Position numbers and translations under genes: made by a program. A DNA stretch of 64,000 bases from Acanthornis magna (Eukaryota > Chordata > Aves > Passeriformes > Acanthizidae): contig JAWUZG010000337.1 of the NCBI GenBank assembly GCA_036785705.1, positions 496,001 through 560,000 on the forward strand, read 5' to 3'. Positions 12,075 through 25,412 of this stretch are shown piece after piece (position 1 is the stretch's first letter; each line of letters opens with the position of its first letter). The notes below the pieces were generated by a model, which ran no database searches, had not been told where the DNA came from, and saw only the letters and a list, made by a program, of their open reading frames with translations.

Positions 12075-15000
12075 ATTTATGTATTATATTACAGGAGCTG
12101 ACACAAATTTTGTTACTGCACAAGTATCAAAGTGCACTTTCCCATTGTGATGCACCAGCTTCACAGAAGTGATAGTGCAGGAATGTGGTGCTCTCATTTT
12201 TCCAAAAGAGATGGGCTTCCCAACAAGACTATGCATTTTCGACAACAGAGCGCCTCTAGGGAATACCCTAGGAATGTGGTTCCCTTAACACCCTCAGAAA
12301 GGTACGCCATCTTGCATAACAGAAGCTGTTCTCTACATGAAAGAGTATTACAACACCGCATCAAGCAAAAGAACACAACTTCAGTTTCTTTACAGCGAAA
12401 TGAAAGCTAGTGAGTCAGTCCCATTTTCATTTTCCTGCGATGCTATATGTAACTGATAAATTGTCACAAGAATAAAACATAGATATAAATATTTCTTCCG
12501 CATGGAACCACCCATTCAAATTGTAAGAAAGAACCCAAACATCATCAGCAGTACTCAATGATGTAATTAGAGTATAGTAAGTATACTGTGAATGAGTTTG
12601 TTCTCCAATTTGTTTTTCTGCTTGCAATCATAACATTGCCTGAGCCTAACTTTTTGTATCTAATGTTCCATTAGTACCCAGCATTCTAGCTCAGGTTATT
12701 TCCTGAAATTCTCTTGCAATCCACAAGGCCACACAAGGTCAGTACTTTCAGATATTGAACCACTGCCATCTGAAGACATTCCAGCTGTGAGGGTTAGCTA
12801 GTTTTCCTGCCATGAACATCTCCTTCATTTACAAGATTGCTTTCTCCACATTTCCCTTTTCACTCAGTAAATGAAAATTACATGCATCTCTGTTTTAATG
12901 AGGAAAAAATAGAAACTGAAGATTTCATGTCAGAACTCCAGTGTTTCAAATAAGACTGTTTTCCTTCCTCCCCCCTATTCTTAATGCTCATTTCTCTTTT
13001 CCCCTGTGTTCATTAAACTGTCCTGTCTACGGTAATACGGATCAAAGTCCACTCAGAATTACACAGCCCTAATGCAAAATGATCTACAAAGAACTTCATA
13101 ATGCTGCTTAATTTGCCGATCTTTAGGGTAAGTTGCCCAAGATACAGAGATCCCATTCGCATATCAGCTTTCCTAATGACTGGAACTCAGTTCTTAGATT
13201 AGTCCATCAGAAAGAATACTCATCAAGGTTAATTTAATCAGGTGTAGATAATGTGTTGAAATAGTCTCCAGTCAATGGAGAAAAAAATATCCACCAGCAA
13301 AGCCTAATCTGACTGTTCTGACTCCCTCTGTGGAGGACAAATGCCATCTCCTCCACTGAGTATAGACGGGGCTGATGGAGATCAGCCTTACTGAGCTAAT
13401 GTCAGCGTTCACAAGGAGCTCCTTCAAGTTTATTTCCTCATCTCTGTTTTCCTTTTCTCAGGCTTTACTGTCAGAGGACAAAACTGCTGCCAAAACTCAG
13501 ACCCCAGAGGACTTAAGGAATATTTAAGTAGTCTCCATACCTACAGAGTGTATACATTTAGCCAGTTCTTTCTGAAATTGAGATGCATGGAAATGTCACA
13601 TTCCAGACATCAAAATCTCACTGCAGTGGAGCAGCCTAGGAGATCAAAATCAAACTATAACTAAAAGCTTAGATAGAAACACAGAATTTGCAAAGCAAAC
13701 TAAAATCTGTACATCTGGGAAAAAAATCATATGCACATTTTTTGCTGTGCAGGTGACAAGCACAGAACTTTATGGGATACAAACACAGGTCCATGCTGGT
13801 GGACTTTTACATGCATGTATGCCACTAAAAATTAAGATGTGGGTGTGGGTACTGACCATGCTCACCCATGCAAGTGTGCTCAAAAAGACTTTTGATGACA
13901 TGAAAACAGCATCAGTGCATAGCTATTTATGACTTTAAGGTGGCCTCCCGCATCTTATAAATTTCTGAAGCAACTAAGAGTTGAGAAAGGAAGCTGGTGC
14001 TGTGATGATCATAGCATCATCCTGGGCGCCTGCACAGTCGTGCAGGAAAAGGCGAGCCCCTAAAGCCAAGCAGCAGTGTCACTTCTTCCCAGCATGCAGT
14101 CTTCAGAAGCAGGCACAGGGAACATATCAAGAATATAGCAAAGATGTGTAGGAAAAAAAAATCACGAGGAATGGACACCAAGATCTATGTAATAAAAGAT
14201 CAGTCTTTGTTACTTCCTTGGTTCCTCTGATATTCAAGGGCACCACAGTCTCACAAAGCATTGACCTTCCCAGCAGCCCCACATGGGTGAGAAGTACTCC
14301 CGTCCCTCCACGTGGGGACATGAGGTACGAGTGATCAAGAATAATGAGTCTGATGCAGCCTGGGATGTGGCCCTGAGAAGTTTGGCCAGCTGAGATGAGA
14401 ACTGAGGAGCCATCTTCTGGCTCCTCATTCAGCTCCTGAAGAGAGAACCAGGGACTCAGTCAAGTAAGACTTGCAAGTTACGGCCTGAAAGCACCAAGGA
14501 AAAGACTATAGATCTCTCTAAATCCTGAGTGAAGCACCACCTTTCCATATTTTTCACTAATATTTCCATGAATATTTCTTTCCACAGCTATAACCATCAA
14601 CTCAACTAGATTTTCCTGTGGTACGTGGAGAGGGAATTCCCCACAATTAGTAAGAATATATAAAATTTAGTTTCCTTATTTGAAAGTATATAACATCTAA
14701 TTCCCTGATTGCCATAGGTCATATAACTATGTTCAGAAACACCAAAATAGGAAAACATACTTGCCATAAATTGTTCTTTTCAAAACATACCACCAGCTAA
14801 AGCATGGTATTAAAGCTAATTTTAACATAATCTGAAATAGGATCAGAATAAGGATCACATTTCCCATGTTACATCTATTTTCAGGTTTAAAATATTCAAA
14901 ACAAAAATGTTTACTTTTCCTAAATTTAAAAGCAACATGCATGGCAAACTATATTCTGGCCAACACTGCTCATCAATTGAACATTTCAGGGTTTTTCTGG

Positions 15001-18000
15001 ACATACAGAGCTCTCACTGCAATGAATCAGGCAGAGCTGAATATAAATTTTTACCTAGATCCAAACAGAGGACTTAATAATTACTAGTGAAGGAATACTT
15101 TCAAATTCTTGTTTTATTTCATTTCTCATTTTTAGTCACATTTTCTCTGAGCTTTAAGAATGACTTTAGGCTATTCAGTTTAAGCAAACCTGGCTGGATT
15201 AATCAACAGCATCACACATTTTGTACCAGACCAAATATTGATCCATGAAGAGGTATTTCTGAAGGGTATTAGAAATGGAAAACTTCCATGTGTTCTTTTC
15301 TGTAACTCGTTCACCTATCTCTCTACAAAATTGAAGTTTCATTTATGATTTTTACAGTTTGGTCTAGACTTACTCTGAAAAAGTATTCAGGAGATGCACA
15401 CAGAAATTACCATGCCTTTAGGAATTTGAAAGTATAAATCTGCACTTTTAAACTACAAATATCCATTTCAATACTTACAAATAAAATAATAAGCCATTTT
15501 ATGATTTCTATTTAGCTTGTTTTTCAGAAAAACCAAAGTAAAAAATTTTAAAAATTGGGAATAACAATCCCACCAAAAATTTAAGGATCTGATCTTTCAA
15601 GAAAACCCAGACTCAGTTGAAAACTTGATCATTGATGCCCATTCCTGATTTCAAGGAGAATTAAAAGCACAGAAAACTTCTTTACAGGACTCCTTATTAT
15701 ATTGTGTACTTTGTTGTGCTTTGTGAGAACTCAGTAAAATTAATAATTTCAGCTTAGAAAGATGAGACATTCTGTGCCTTAGCTGGAAGCTATCTTCCTT
15801 GTCTATTAGTCAAACATTCAAAAGGATATAACACAGAGTTTAGTTTCTGGCCTGGCAACATTTCTCAGCTGCTTTACATGAGGTTTGCTGCTAATAACTA
15901 GACAGGATGTAAAGAACTAAGGAACATCAAAAAGTGGTTCTAGGATAAATATGTTTCACTGCCAACACAGGAACTGAGCATTTGTGCAAATCTAAGACAG
16001 AGTTTGGTTTTCTTTAGGAACTGATTCTTTATCGATGCTTCTAAACATGAACAGTTTCCATAATGCATTCGGTATATTAAATTACCAGCTTAGCTTTCAA
16101 GCAGAGTCTACTGTCACAAGTCTGTTCTACCTCCCATACGTTCCAAACTTCAAAGATTTTTCAAATATCTGTTTTGGTCCCAGTGCTATTCTATTGAGAA
16201 CAGGCCCAAACAAAATTTGTAAGACAAAGGTAATGAAATTACAGGATATGTCACTTTGATCTGTTTTCTTCAGTGCACCACACAAACCAGACCCTGAAAA
16301 GTACATCTGAAGATAAACAGCTCATACACTGTTGAAGCACTGTGCATTTTCAGCATTTCCTGTGCTGAAACAGCCTTGAGTGGGCTATGTAGATAAATGA
16401 ACACCATGAAAAGCACAGACAGATCTGCTTGCAAGATACTTAACACTGCCTGTGGGATAAACATTCATACAAGTCAAGACTCCACTGAGTATATAGAAAT
16501 TAAATATATCATTTGGAAATACAATAAACAAAAATGTTTCACAAACTTAGAGCTGATCTGAGAAAGTGCAGATTAAGCCGAGTACAATCTTCTAAAGGTA
16601 CAGAGCCTCCTGCCACCGCAGCAGTGTCTGCAGACTCCTGATTTCACCAAATGTGCCCCAGTTTCCATGCCACGTACATTATCCTATATGTTGTGCAGCA
16701 AATTGAGTGAAAACATGGATGAAGGCACAGGTCAGTGCTGGCTTTTGCTGAGGTGGAGTGCAGTGACAGTGTACTTGGGTGAAAAAACACTGGAGAGGCA
16801 TTTCCTCCCTTCCAGATGACTGGCAGCAGGGAAGTGATACAGCCCTAAAGCACAGGTGCCCTCATCCAAAGGGAGGGACTTGGGTCACCAAAAGGACCTG
16901 CAAGAAACAGGGACAGCTACTTGTCTTCCTCAAGCTGACTGGTTAGTGAGAAGGAACACCATTCACTCCCAACACATGCACCTTTCACATCAGCTTCCGC
17001 AGATCGTTTTCTCTTCCTTCTCAAGCCAGTATAGATTAAACAGATTTACCAGAGATTCCACGGTACACGTGAAAGATGATTGACATCGAATCACTGTGAC
17101 CCCCAAATCAGTTACACCCTAAAAGGTCAAAAGCAGCACACTTTGTTTAACAGATTCAAAAATCTGACTGTGACTTACTGTCCTTTCAATACAAACAGTT
17201 GTATTTACTGACAAATTGGCATTGTTTTTCCAAAGAAGAATCTCTTTCCTTATTTCAAGACCAAGGCCAAACCAAAACGATCTGAACTGCTACTTAGACA
17301 CAGATCAAATATAATATCCCTAAAGGTCATGTCAAGAGCCATCCTTCAAGGTTAGCTGCATTAGATGATGACTGTAAACAAGTAGATAACAATAGCTAAA
17401 TAGACATTTGCTTTTTGCAACACGTTCTCACTGGCATCAGTAGATCTGCTAATGGGAGCAAGTGCAACTCACTAGGATGTGTCTGCTAGGACAGCAGAGG
17501 GGGCATTGCCCATTTTGCTTTAGAAACACACAGCAGTGAAGGAACAGGATGAGGATTGCATAAGAAAAAATCACATTTGCTGAAGAAATTGCACCTGACT
17601 TAAAGAAGGCCTAAAAGACCACTTTTCCAGTTTGTTTCTAGGATAAGATGGTTATGAGGGTGAAGCATATGAATAGCAAAAGGCTTATTTTTTACCTTTT
17701 CTCCTCAGCTGAGTTTTCACAGCACAGACTAGGAGCACAGTCAATAAGGTCTGGATGAATATTGCAAAATTAATTAGGAAACTGCAAAGGAAACAGCCAG
17801 GAAACTGAAAATTAAGCAGATCAAACAGGAGGTCCACATATCGACCATGGTCAACATCCAGGGAGAAAACTTTCACACATCTTTCAGTCTCACACCTTCA
17901 CAGTGGCAAAAGACTGCAGTATGACCATCTCCTACTTTGCTGAAAACAGCTGCTAATAGCTCCAGCACCAGAAAATCTAGAGAAAAATTGTTTTCCTAGG

Positions 18001-19592
18001 AAGCTCCTTTCATCTCTATAGGTCTTGGACACCATTAAGTCACACTTGTAACTTTGAGGGCATTCTTTATCCGTGGAAATGCATAACAAAATGGGACACA
18101 TTACACATATTCTCCAGTCAGCAGCAGGCAAGCACTGGCTTATGCACAAGCAAGGTGTGCATCGTTTCCCCACAGAAAGCTTCAATTATCTTAATGAGAC
18201 TACTCATGTTGGAAGCATCTACATCAAACAATCTGTTGAGTTTATTTAAGATGCGATAAGGAGGCAGTTAGTGCATAGACTCAGTGTGGAAGATACTCTT
18301 TGCTTTTTCCTCAGACAAACTCATAAGAATTCACATCAATGGAAGCTGAAGCTAACCAAATTCAGGCTAGAAGTTTAATCACTGCAACGTCACACTGAAA
18401 TGCAGAGGCTTTAGCATTGCCTGACACCTTGAAATCAAAGCTAGCAAACTGTTAAAGATGTGCTATAACTCAGACACATATTCATGGGCCTGACATAGCA
18501 ACTGTTGTTGTGGTTTGTTGCCCAATATTATAAAGGTTGTCACTGAAGATCTTGGCTCTACCTCTGGTCACAGAGCACTTTAATCTATGGCGCTATTCAT
18601 TTTACCTTCTTTCTGTGTCAAAAGGTAAAATGTATCAGTCTGTATGTGAACTTAAGTCACCAGCTTAAACATGTAAGGAAGGACGAAAAAGATAGAAACT
18701 CTTCACTTTAAGAGATTTTTGCTAGGACAGTTTTAAGTCTGTTTTACAATGTGAGTGGGTTGTTTTGTTCGGTTGGTCTTTTTAAGAGGAAAATGGCAGT
18801 GCTTTTGGATGGCTCCATTCACAAGATCGGAAGAGAAAGCAAAGAGATCTTCCTCCTCAAAAACATTTAATATAGACTAATAAACTTAAATGAAATTGAT
18901 GGAAAATATAGATAAATTAAGTAAAAAATAATTACAATCTATTTCCCACAGACCTGAGGAATGTGAAATAATAGTTACCTGGCTCCAAGTGGCAACAATT
19001 TCTATTCCTACAAATATTTTTGACATAGCTCTGTGATAATATAGGATGAAATTAAGACCTCTTTTTGAGTGATAGGGCATGGCCAAGATATCTTGGAAAA
19101 TACTTCAAAAAGGCTTTCTAGTTTGATTCATTTGAAAATTCTCTTTGTTCAGTTTTATACTGAGGATAAGGTTGTGGCAAGAGTAAAAGCAAGAATAGCA
19201 TAAGAGCATTTGTAGAAGGAAAGGAGTGTCAAGAGAGAGCCCTTGAGTGCCCTCTGTCCCAGCTTTCCTCTTCCAACCGGAAAAAGCACCTGAAAAAAAA
19301 AGTTGGTGCTTTCATGTTCTCCTAATATTTCTTTTCTTGTCTAGAGCATTTGCTGATAGCAGTCTTCCAAACTCTTTGGAAGAGTTTTTTCTGGAACAGT
19401 TTTTCTGGAAATTACTTTCTGAAATAATCTTACTTAAACAAATAAAAACCAGCTGTCTTCTCGGGACTAGAAATCATTGGATATACAAACACATGACACT
19501 GTAAGCAAAGATATACAGGAAAAAGGTTGTGAGCAATACATCAGGCAAAGCACTCAACAAAACCACAAAAACAGAGCCATGAGGAATCTTAC
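12075..19592. other. long unique noncoding stretch
   Basis: About 7.5 kb with no recognised gene or interspersed repeat. Small ORFs (up to 95 codons, for example 12132-12410 plus and 17898-18185 minus) carry no known motif. A small hairpin lies at 14029-14047 (CCTGCAC and GTGCAGG arms, 4-base loop), and a better one at 18598-18632 is listed separately. Stretches around 14.2-14.4 and 16.6-16.9 kb are a little richer in GC, without other signal. Confidence 0.55.
18598..18632. repeat. perfect 11-bp inverted repeat, 13-base loop
   Basis: CATTTTACCTT at 18598-18608 is matched exactly by AAGGTAAAATG at 18622-18632. As RNA it would form a short, AT-rich stem-loop. It is too short for a miRNA precursor and has no T-run terminator. 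Function unknown; chance is possible. Confidence 0.85.
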
Positions 19593-20140
19593 TGTGCTGG
19601 TTTTGGCTGCAGTACAGTTGGTTTTCTTCACAGTGGTTCATATGGGGCTTAGTTTCAGATTTGTGCTGAACATGGTGATGATAATACAGAGATGTTTTTG
19701 TTACTGCTGAGCAGGGCATACACAGAGCCAAGGTCTTTGCTGCTTTTCCTACAGCCATGCTGGTGAGGAGGCTGGAGGTGCATGGGAGGAGACACAGCTG
19801 GGACAGGTGACCCAAACTGACCAAAGGGAAATGCCAGACCATGTGACATCCTGCTCAGGGGAGGGGGGATATAGTAGGAAGAAGGGGAACATCTGAAGTG
19901 ATGGCTTTTGCCTCCCCAAGTCACTGTTACCTGTGATGGGGCCCTTGGGAAACACTGAATTAATTCCTTGTTTTCCTTTGCTTGTGTGTTTGACTTTTGC
20001 TTTCCCTATTAAACTGTCTTTATCTCAACCCACGAGTTTTCTCATTTTTACCCTTCCCATTCTCTCCCCAGTCCCACTGGTGGGGGAGAGAGCGAGCAGC
20101 TGCCTGGGGCTCGGCTGCTGGCTGGGGTTAAACCATGACA
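19593..20140 (+). mobile_element. solo LTR of an avian endogenous retrovirus
   Basis: The block starts TGTGCTGGTTTTGGCTG and ends TTAAACCATGACA, with TG and CA ends as expected of an LTR. In order it has a U3-like part with TTCTTCACAGTGGTTCATA, a degenerate TATA region (GGGGATATAG near 19866), an ATTAAA polyadenylation-type signal at 20008-20013, and a U5-like part with CTCAACCCACGAG. The order agrees with a common avian LTR family known to me from several bird genomes. Length is about 548 bp. No gag, pol or env sequence adjoins. The flanking pentamers (CTTAC, GAGGC) do not match, so the target duplication is lost or the copy was rearranged. Several ORFs up to 122 codons cross it on both strands and are not genes. 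Confidence 0.85.
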
Positions 20141-23100
20141 GAGGCTAAGGCAAAGCCTCAGAAACAGGCAGAGGAAGAGAAGGAACTACACTTCCTTCAA
20201 GTACTCTCTGTACTCCAAACATTTACAGCCACAGCTTTTCTTAAGCCAAGCATGCTTTCACTCATTTACTAATTCTCCAGAGAACACTGTCAGGAATTTG
20301 CATGATGTTTTAATACACACAATGGCCTGCGGCAAGGATTTCCACCGATTAACAACACATGACGTCGAGAGCTGGCTTCTCTGTTTTGTTTTGCATTTAT
20401 TACCGACAAATTTAAGCATGAATCCTTTACCAGCATCCAATAGCTGTAACACTCTTAGGAAGGATAAATACCACTGAAATCTAATGTCCTCCTCTCTGCT
20501 CAACTAGTTTTGGCTGAATTAGACAACTAATAGCAAAACAATCCAAATCACTCACCCAAAATGCATCCTGCAGGATCACTGAGGCATCATTCCCTTGCCT
20601 AGGGCTTCTCACCTTCCCCTTGACCAGGTATCATGAGCTCCACCAGCCACAGGGAGCCCACCAGGGCTCAGACAGCTCTTTCAGGGACACTTCTGTCACC
20701 TATCAATCCCACCTATTGGCACCCTTCCTGTGACAATCATAACCTCTTTCTCAGAGACAAATCCAGTGAATGAGTGTTAGGAATAGCTTCCCTTGTTCTA
20801 ATAAAACAGTTATACCATAAGTACATTAAAGAGTGGTGGCCACCTTTGCTCTATTGCCACATGAATCAGGAAGGCAAAATCTGTTCCCACTGACAGATCC
20901 TGCTTTGCCTTTTGCCAAGTTTGAATGCTGTGCTGTTCTTTATTTAACTTTGGTACTTGCAATGTAAACAGATAGACAATTCTGGTTACATATATCTTTT
21001 ACTGGGTTAGGGAAAATTAGAAGCAGATGGTAGCAATACTAAGTGTACCTATAAAAAACAAGTATCTGGTTCAGAGCTATCTGAAATCAAGGGAGGAGCT
21101 TCCACCAGGAGTCTGAAGGGTTATTGGTGACAGTGGCCAAAGCATGCAGCCATGGGTGAACAGCCTGGTGCTCCCCTTAGCACACACAGCGAGCTTCCTC
21201 CTGGGTGACGTGCCCTTGCACTTGCACTAATGGCAGGCAGAGAGAGGGGACACACCCATCCTGGTGCACCTCTGGTGTCTGAGAGGGTTGTGTCCCTGGG
21301 GAGGGAGTGTGCTGATGAGTTGTGCAAGTGTAAACTATAGACAGGACTGGACTCTTCAGCCTTCACAGAAATCAGCATCCCTTCAGGTGTGGAGCTGGAG
21401 AACAGTTTTGCAAATACAGGGAGAAGAAAGCACAAGTGGCTTTCTTCTCACAATGGCTCCCCAGCTTCTGAGTGACACTGACAAACTTCCACAGCTACAC
21501 AGCCCAACATAAGTAGACTTAAGGAGGCATCCTGGTAACACTTCAGCAGAAGCCTCCATAAGTTTTGTAATGATTCTACTGACAAAAGTCACTTTGGCTG
21601 TCTTTCTCTACTCCCCAGTTAAACCCAATTCCTCACTTTCTGCCAGCAAAGAAGTAAGACAGACCTTAACAAAACAGAAATGTTCAGAAAGTGCTACATT
21701 TCCATCCATCAGAAAGCAAAAGCACAGATAAGGTATGAGTCCCACTAAATCAAAACCTACAATTAAAGAAACTGTTGTCTGCACTCCATAACCAAGTTGT
21801 GTTTACACGGCAATTTTATCCAGCTTGTCATCTCATCAGCTTTCAGAACTTGTATTTCAGAGAACTCATTGCATAGTTACATTATGCTGTCTCCACAATT
21901 ATTTCCATTAGATAGCAATAATAGGTCATATTATAAAGATTTCACTTGTTTTTCTGGCTAATGACTAAGTAAAAATTCTTTATGTAACCCAACATATTAA
22001 TGTTTAAAAACATTTTGATTGCATCTAGAAAGATTCCAGGAATTCATTTGAAAACAATTCTCTGAGCTGCATGCTGCCTTTATGATTTTGCTAGAATTTA
22101 TAATCAATTTTAATTAGCATTTACACTTAAGATATAATGTATCATAATCCAGTCTCATTCTCTTAAAAATCATTAAAATTAGTGAGAAAAGACAAGCTAA
22201 TTTTTTTTTTCACTTCATCTAGGAGGGTTTTTTTCAGTTCAGTAATAGTATAGGTACATATACTATCCATTCAAAGATGGGAAAATTGATGAAAAGTAAT
22301 TAACAGCACAAATTAAGTTTTCCTATCACCCTGAAATAAAATAACTATCAGTAGATGCTAATTAGCTGGCAAGTATAAGGAAAGACAGTCTGACAAGGGC
22401 ATTCAGAACAAAAAGTTCCAAGTTCTATTTAGCACAATTATCCAATTTTTATGTGCTGCGTGCTTCTGGCTCCCCTAGTCAAGATCCCTGTTTGAGGACA
22501 GAGTGGCTGTTTCTCTCCTCCTCAGCAGAAGATAAAGAAGGGCCAAAGAATATGTGTAATGTCAGTCTCATTTCTCAGTCAAATTCAGCCAGCTATAAGC
22601 ATAATTCACAATATAAATTAGTGTTGTTGCAAATCATAGTCTGGGCTTTGTTTCCTTTTCCTCTCACAGATATGAGCTATACATCAGGCTGAATTCTGGG
22701 TATCTTCTCCATATGCTAAATTATGCAAACTAGTGCATTTTCTTTGAGCTTCCTGACACACCTCTACATCTACAGATAAAAAATGCTGCTCCCTCCCGCT
22801 CTACCCCCCCACCAAAAAAAGGCAGGCTGTCAGGAGCAGTGGGTCTCATCATTTCTATGCATTATCTAAGGGACAGCAACCAATGCGGCAAGGGGATGTT
22901 CTGTGCTCTCCCTACAAGGAAGAGAACAAAAGCAAGACACTGGTTAGAAGGTCTTTGAGAGCTTTCTAATCCTCAAAGGAATTACAGGATTCAACCATTA
23001 AAAAAAACCCCAAAAACCAGAAAACAGCTAAGTCCGAGGGAAGGGGTATGAGCTGATGTGCCATGCCTTCTGTTTGAATTTGCCACAGCTGCTTTCCAGT

Positions 23101-23482
23101 ACATATGGAAGAACTGGGTAAACACATGAATAGTTTCTTCAGTAATTTACTTAAATAAAATAGATAATTAGTTTAAATGCTAAAAGAGGAAAGAAAACAC
23201 TGGGCCACTTCTATCCTCCTATAGTCCCATATTCCCAAAATTGTGAGGATACAAATGCCGCCAGTGTAGCTGCCAAGACACAACTGAGGGGTAATGGTAT
23301 CTTCTGAACTTCAGGAGCAAAAGGCAAGAGCAAACACAGGCAACACAATCTCAAAATCTCCTACTGACAGGAGGCAAAAAGCCACATTTCCTACAGGGTC
23401 CTTCCTTGTTTATGTCTAGGAGGTTGTCTGAGACTAAAGACTACTACCTACTACCTTCCCTGTCACTTTTAAAATGTTATAT
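20141..23482. other. unique noncoding stretch
   Basis: No gene or known repeat seen. The part at 21120-21600 is richer in GC and therefore has overlapping ORFs on both strands (up to 104 codons) that encode nothing recognisable. The part around 22000-22220 is AT-rich with several TAATT/AATTA words and reads like possible conserved noncoding DNA. Confidence 0.5.
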
Positions 23483-23530
23483 GTCTTTCTTTTCTTCCCC
23501 TCATGTATTTTTTTCTTTTTTTTTTTCCAA
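23483..23530 (+). repeat. pyrimidine-rich low-complexity tract
   Basis: About 48 bases, almost all T and C, ending in a long T run and CC, followed by AATAAA at 23530-23535. Low complexity; no further meaning can be supported. Confidence 0.7.
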
Positions 23531-23928
23531 TAAATTACATATGGTGGTAATAGAAAACACAAGCTACACAATGTGAATTCCCAAATCCTCGGAATTAATT
23601 AGTACTTCACTGAAACGCCATTTAAGAAAAATGGACTTTTATTACTACGACTAATCAGAGCAATGCTGTTTACAGTAAGGGTATGTTGTGGATGCCTCTA
23701 AACTGCTTTTGCAATATAGAAGAAAAATTGGCAGCAAATGACATATATTGGCTTGCATTCATGCTGTTCCAGGTTGGTTATATTTACATTGCTCTGTAGA
23801 AAGCAGGCCCTGGTGGATATGTGGAAAAGATGTCAATATATCTGTGTTCAGTAGCCAGGGCTTCCTCTAAAAGGGAACAAGTTGTTTTTGTGCCAAGAGG
23901 AGGCAAGAAGATAACTGACACTGGGCAA

Positions 23929-23979
23929 TCACAGAGCTGGGGCCGTCACAGAGCTGGGGCCGTCACAGAGCTGGGGCCA
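23929..23979 (+). repeat. 17-bp tandem repeat, 3 copies
   Basis: The unit TCACAGAGCTGGGGCCG is present three times in a row (23929-23945, 23946-23962, 23963-23979). Only the last base of the third copy differs (A for G). The near-perfect identity and the CpG in the unit suggest recent expansion. It lies inside a 78-codon ORF that is probably not a gene, since a 17-bp unit would not keep frame. Confidence 0.95.
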
Positions 23980-25397
23980 CAGTGCAAAACAGAGAGCGAG
24001 ACAAAACAAGAGCACAAACATATCCATGAAATGTATGTCACACACTCACACATGTAAATCACTTTAGAAGATTTTGGAAGGACATCAATAACTTCAAAAA
24101 TAATTAGTAACCGAATCACTGTGTGGGCGTTTACCGCTGCAGCACACAGTATCGAGGGTCATGGTAAGGGACTTAGAGTGATATGGAGCTTTTCCATCTG
24201 CTTTCCTTTTGCTTACTTTCTACAACAGAAATATTTGATGCAGACTGAGTTTTGCTGTCCTTTCTCCATGTGCCCCTGCAGTTCTGTGGGTCTTATATCC
24301 AGAGGTAGAAAAGAAAACCAACAGAAATCATTGAGCCAATGATACACAGCAGGAATATGAACAGCATCACATTAGGTAAAACGATTACTTCTTTTTTGGT
24401 TGGTTTTAAATCAGCAGCATTTCACTGTGCCTCTTTTTACTTAATATTTTTCCATAAGAGGTTTTATTTGTTGTGATTTAAATGCTTTAATTCTTCACAA
24501 TATTTAAGGTATTTTATACAACACAAACATCTCTCTGAAACATTCCTGTTCTTTGTTTAAGTTCAGAGAATTTAAGAATCAGTCGAGCAGTTGACAAGAC
24601 TGCTCTCACCAAGTAAACCAGCAACAATCCTGTTCTCACAGGACCACTATTTAAACTGATGTTTATTTTGGCACTGGTAGTTATGGTATGTCTCTGTTAA
24701 CATAACTGTGATCAATAAATGGACAACAAAGTTCTTTCGCAGGAGCCATCCATCTGTTACTTGCTGTTAAGGTATTGATTTGTATTCTGCATGTGCAGCC
24801 ACATTACCACACAATATACATAATACAAGGATGCAATTACTGAAACTAGGAGCTAAACCTTCATTTGTCTCATAGGTGGGGCAAATAAAAATAATGGACT
24901 CGTGACATTCATACACAAGCAACATTATTATTTCCAGTTCTCCATTTTGATGCCAAGGAAAATACATCCACACAAAACACACCTCGCAGTATCTTGAGAA
25001 CAATAAAAGGTTTCAAAAGTTATGGTATTGTAATAACTCCCCTTTCAGAAAGCTGATTAGAGAATCTTAATAGCAAGTCCAGAATTTCAACAACAACAAA
25101 TCCTCTGCCTCATTTAATGAGATCACTAAATGAAGAGCGCTCAATTACTGTTTTATGAAGACATCGTCACGTCCCTTTAATTGCTCTTTCCTATTCTAAT
25201 TAACCTCTTGAAAGCCAATCTAACTTTCTTTCTGGCATGCCCATGACTGTGCCTTTTAAGTGTCATCCAGCTGCTGACAGCAGTAGCAGGACGTACAGCA
25301 TACACCCTCCACATGGTGTGAGATCCCTGTGACAAACACACTTCAGATGGCACAGTGTGGGCACCTGCACAGGCCAGCCCTGGCTCTGCCGAGCTAC

Positions 25398-25412
25398 CAC
25401 ACACACACACAC
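25398..25412 (+). repeat. short (CA)n microsatellite
   Basis: Seven to eight CA units. Too short to be strongly polymorphic. Confidence 0.85.

Noticed and set aside
19474..19955. ORFs of 68-122 codons across the LTR
   Set aside because: They lie mainly within LTR sequence and on both strands; LTRs of this type do not encode these frames.
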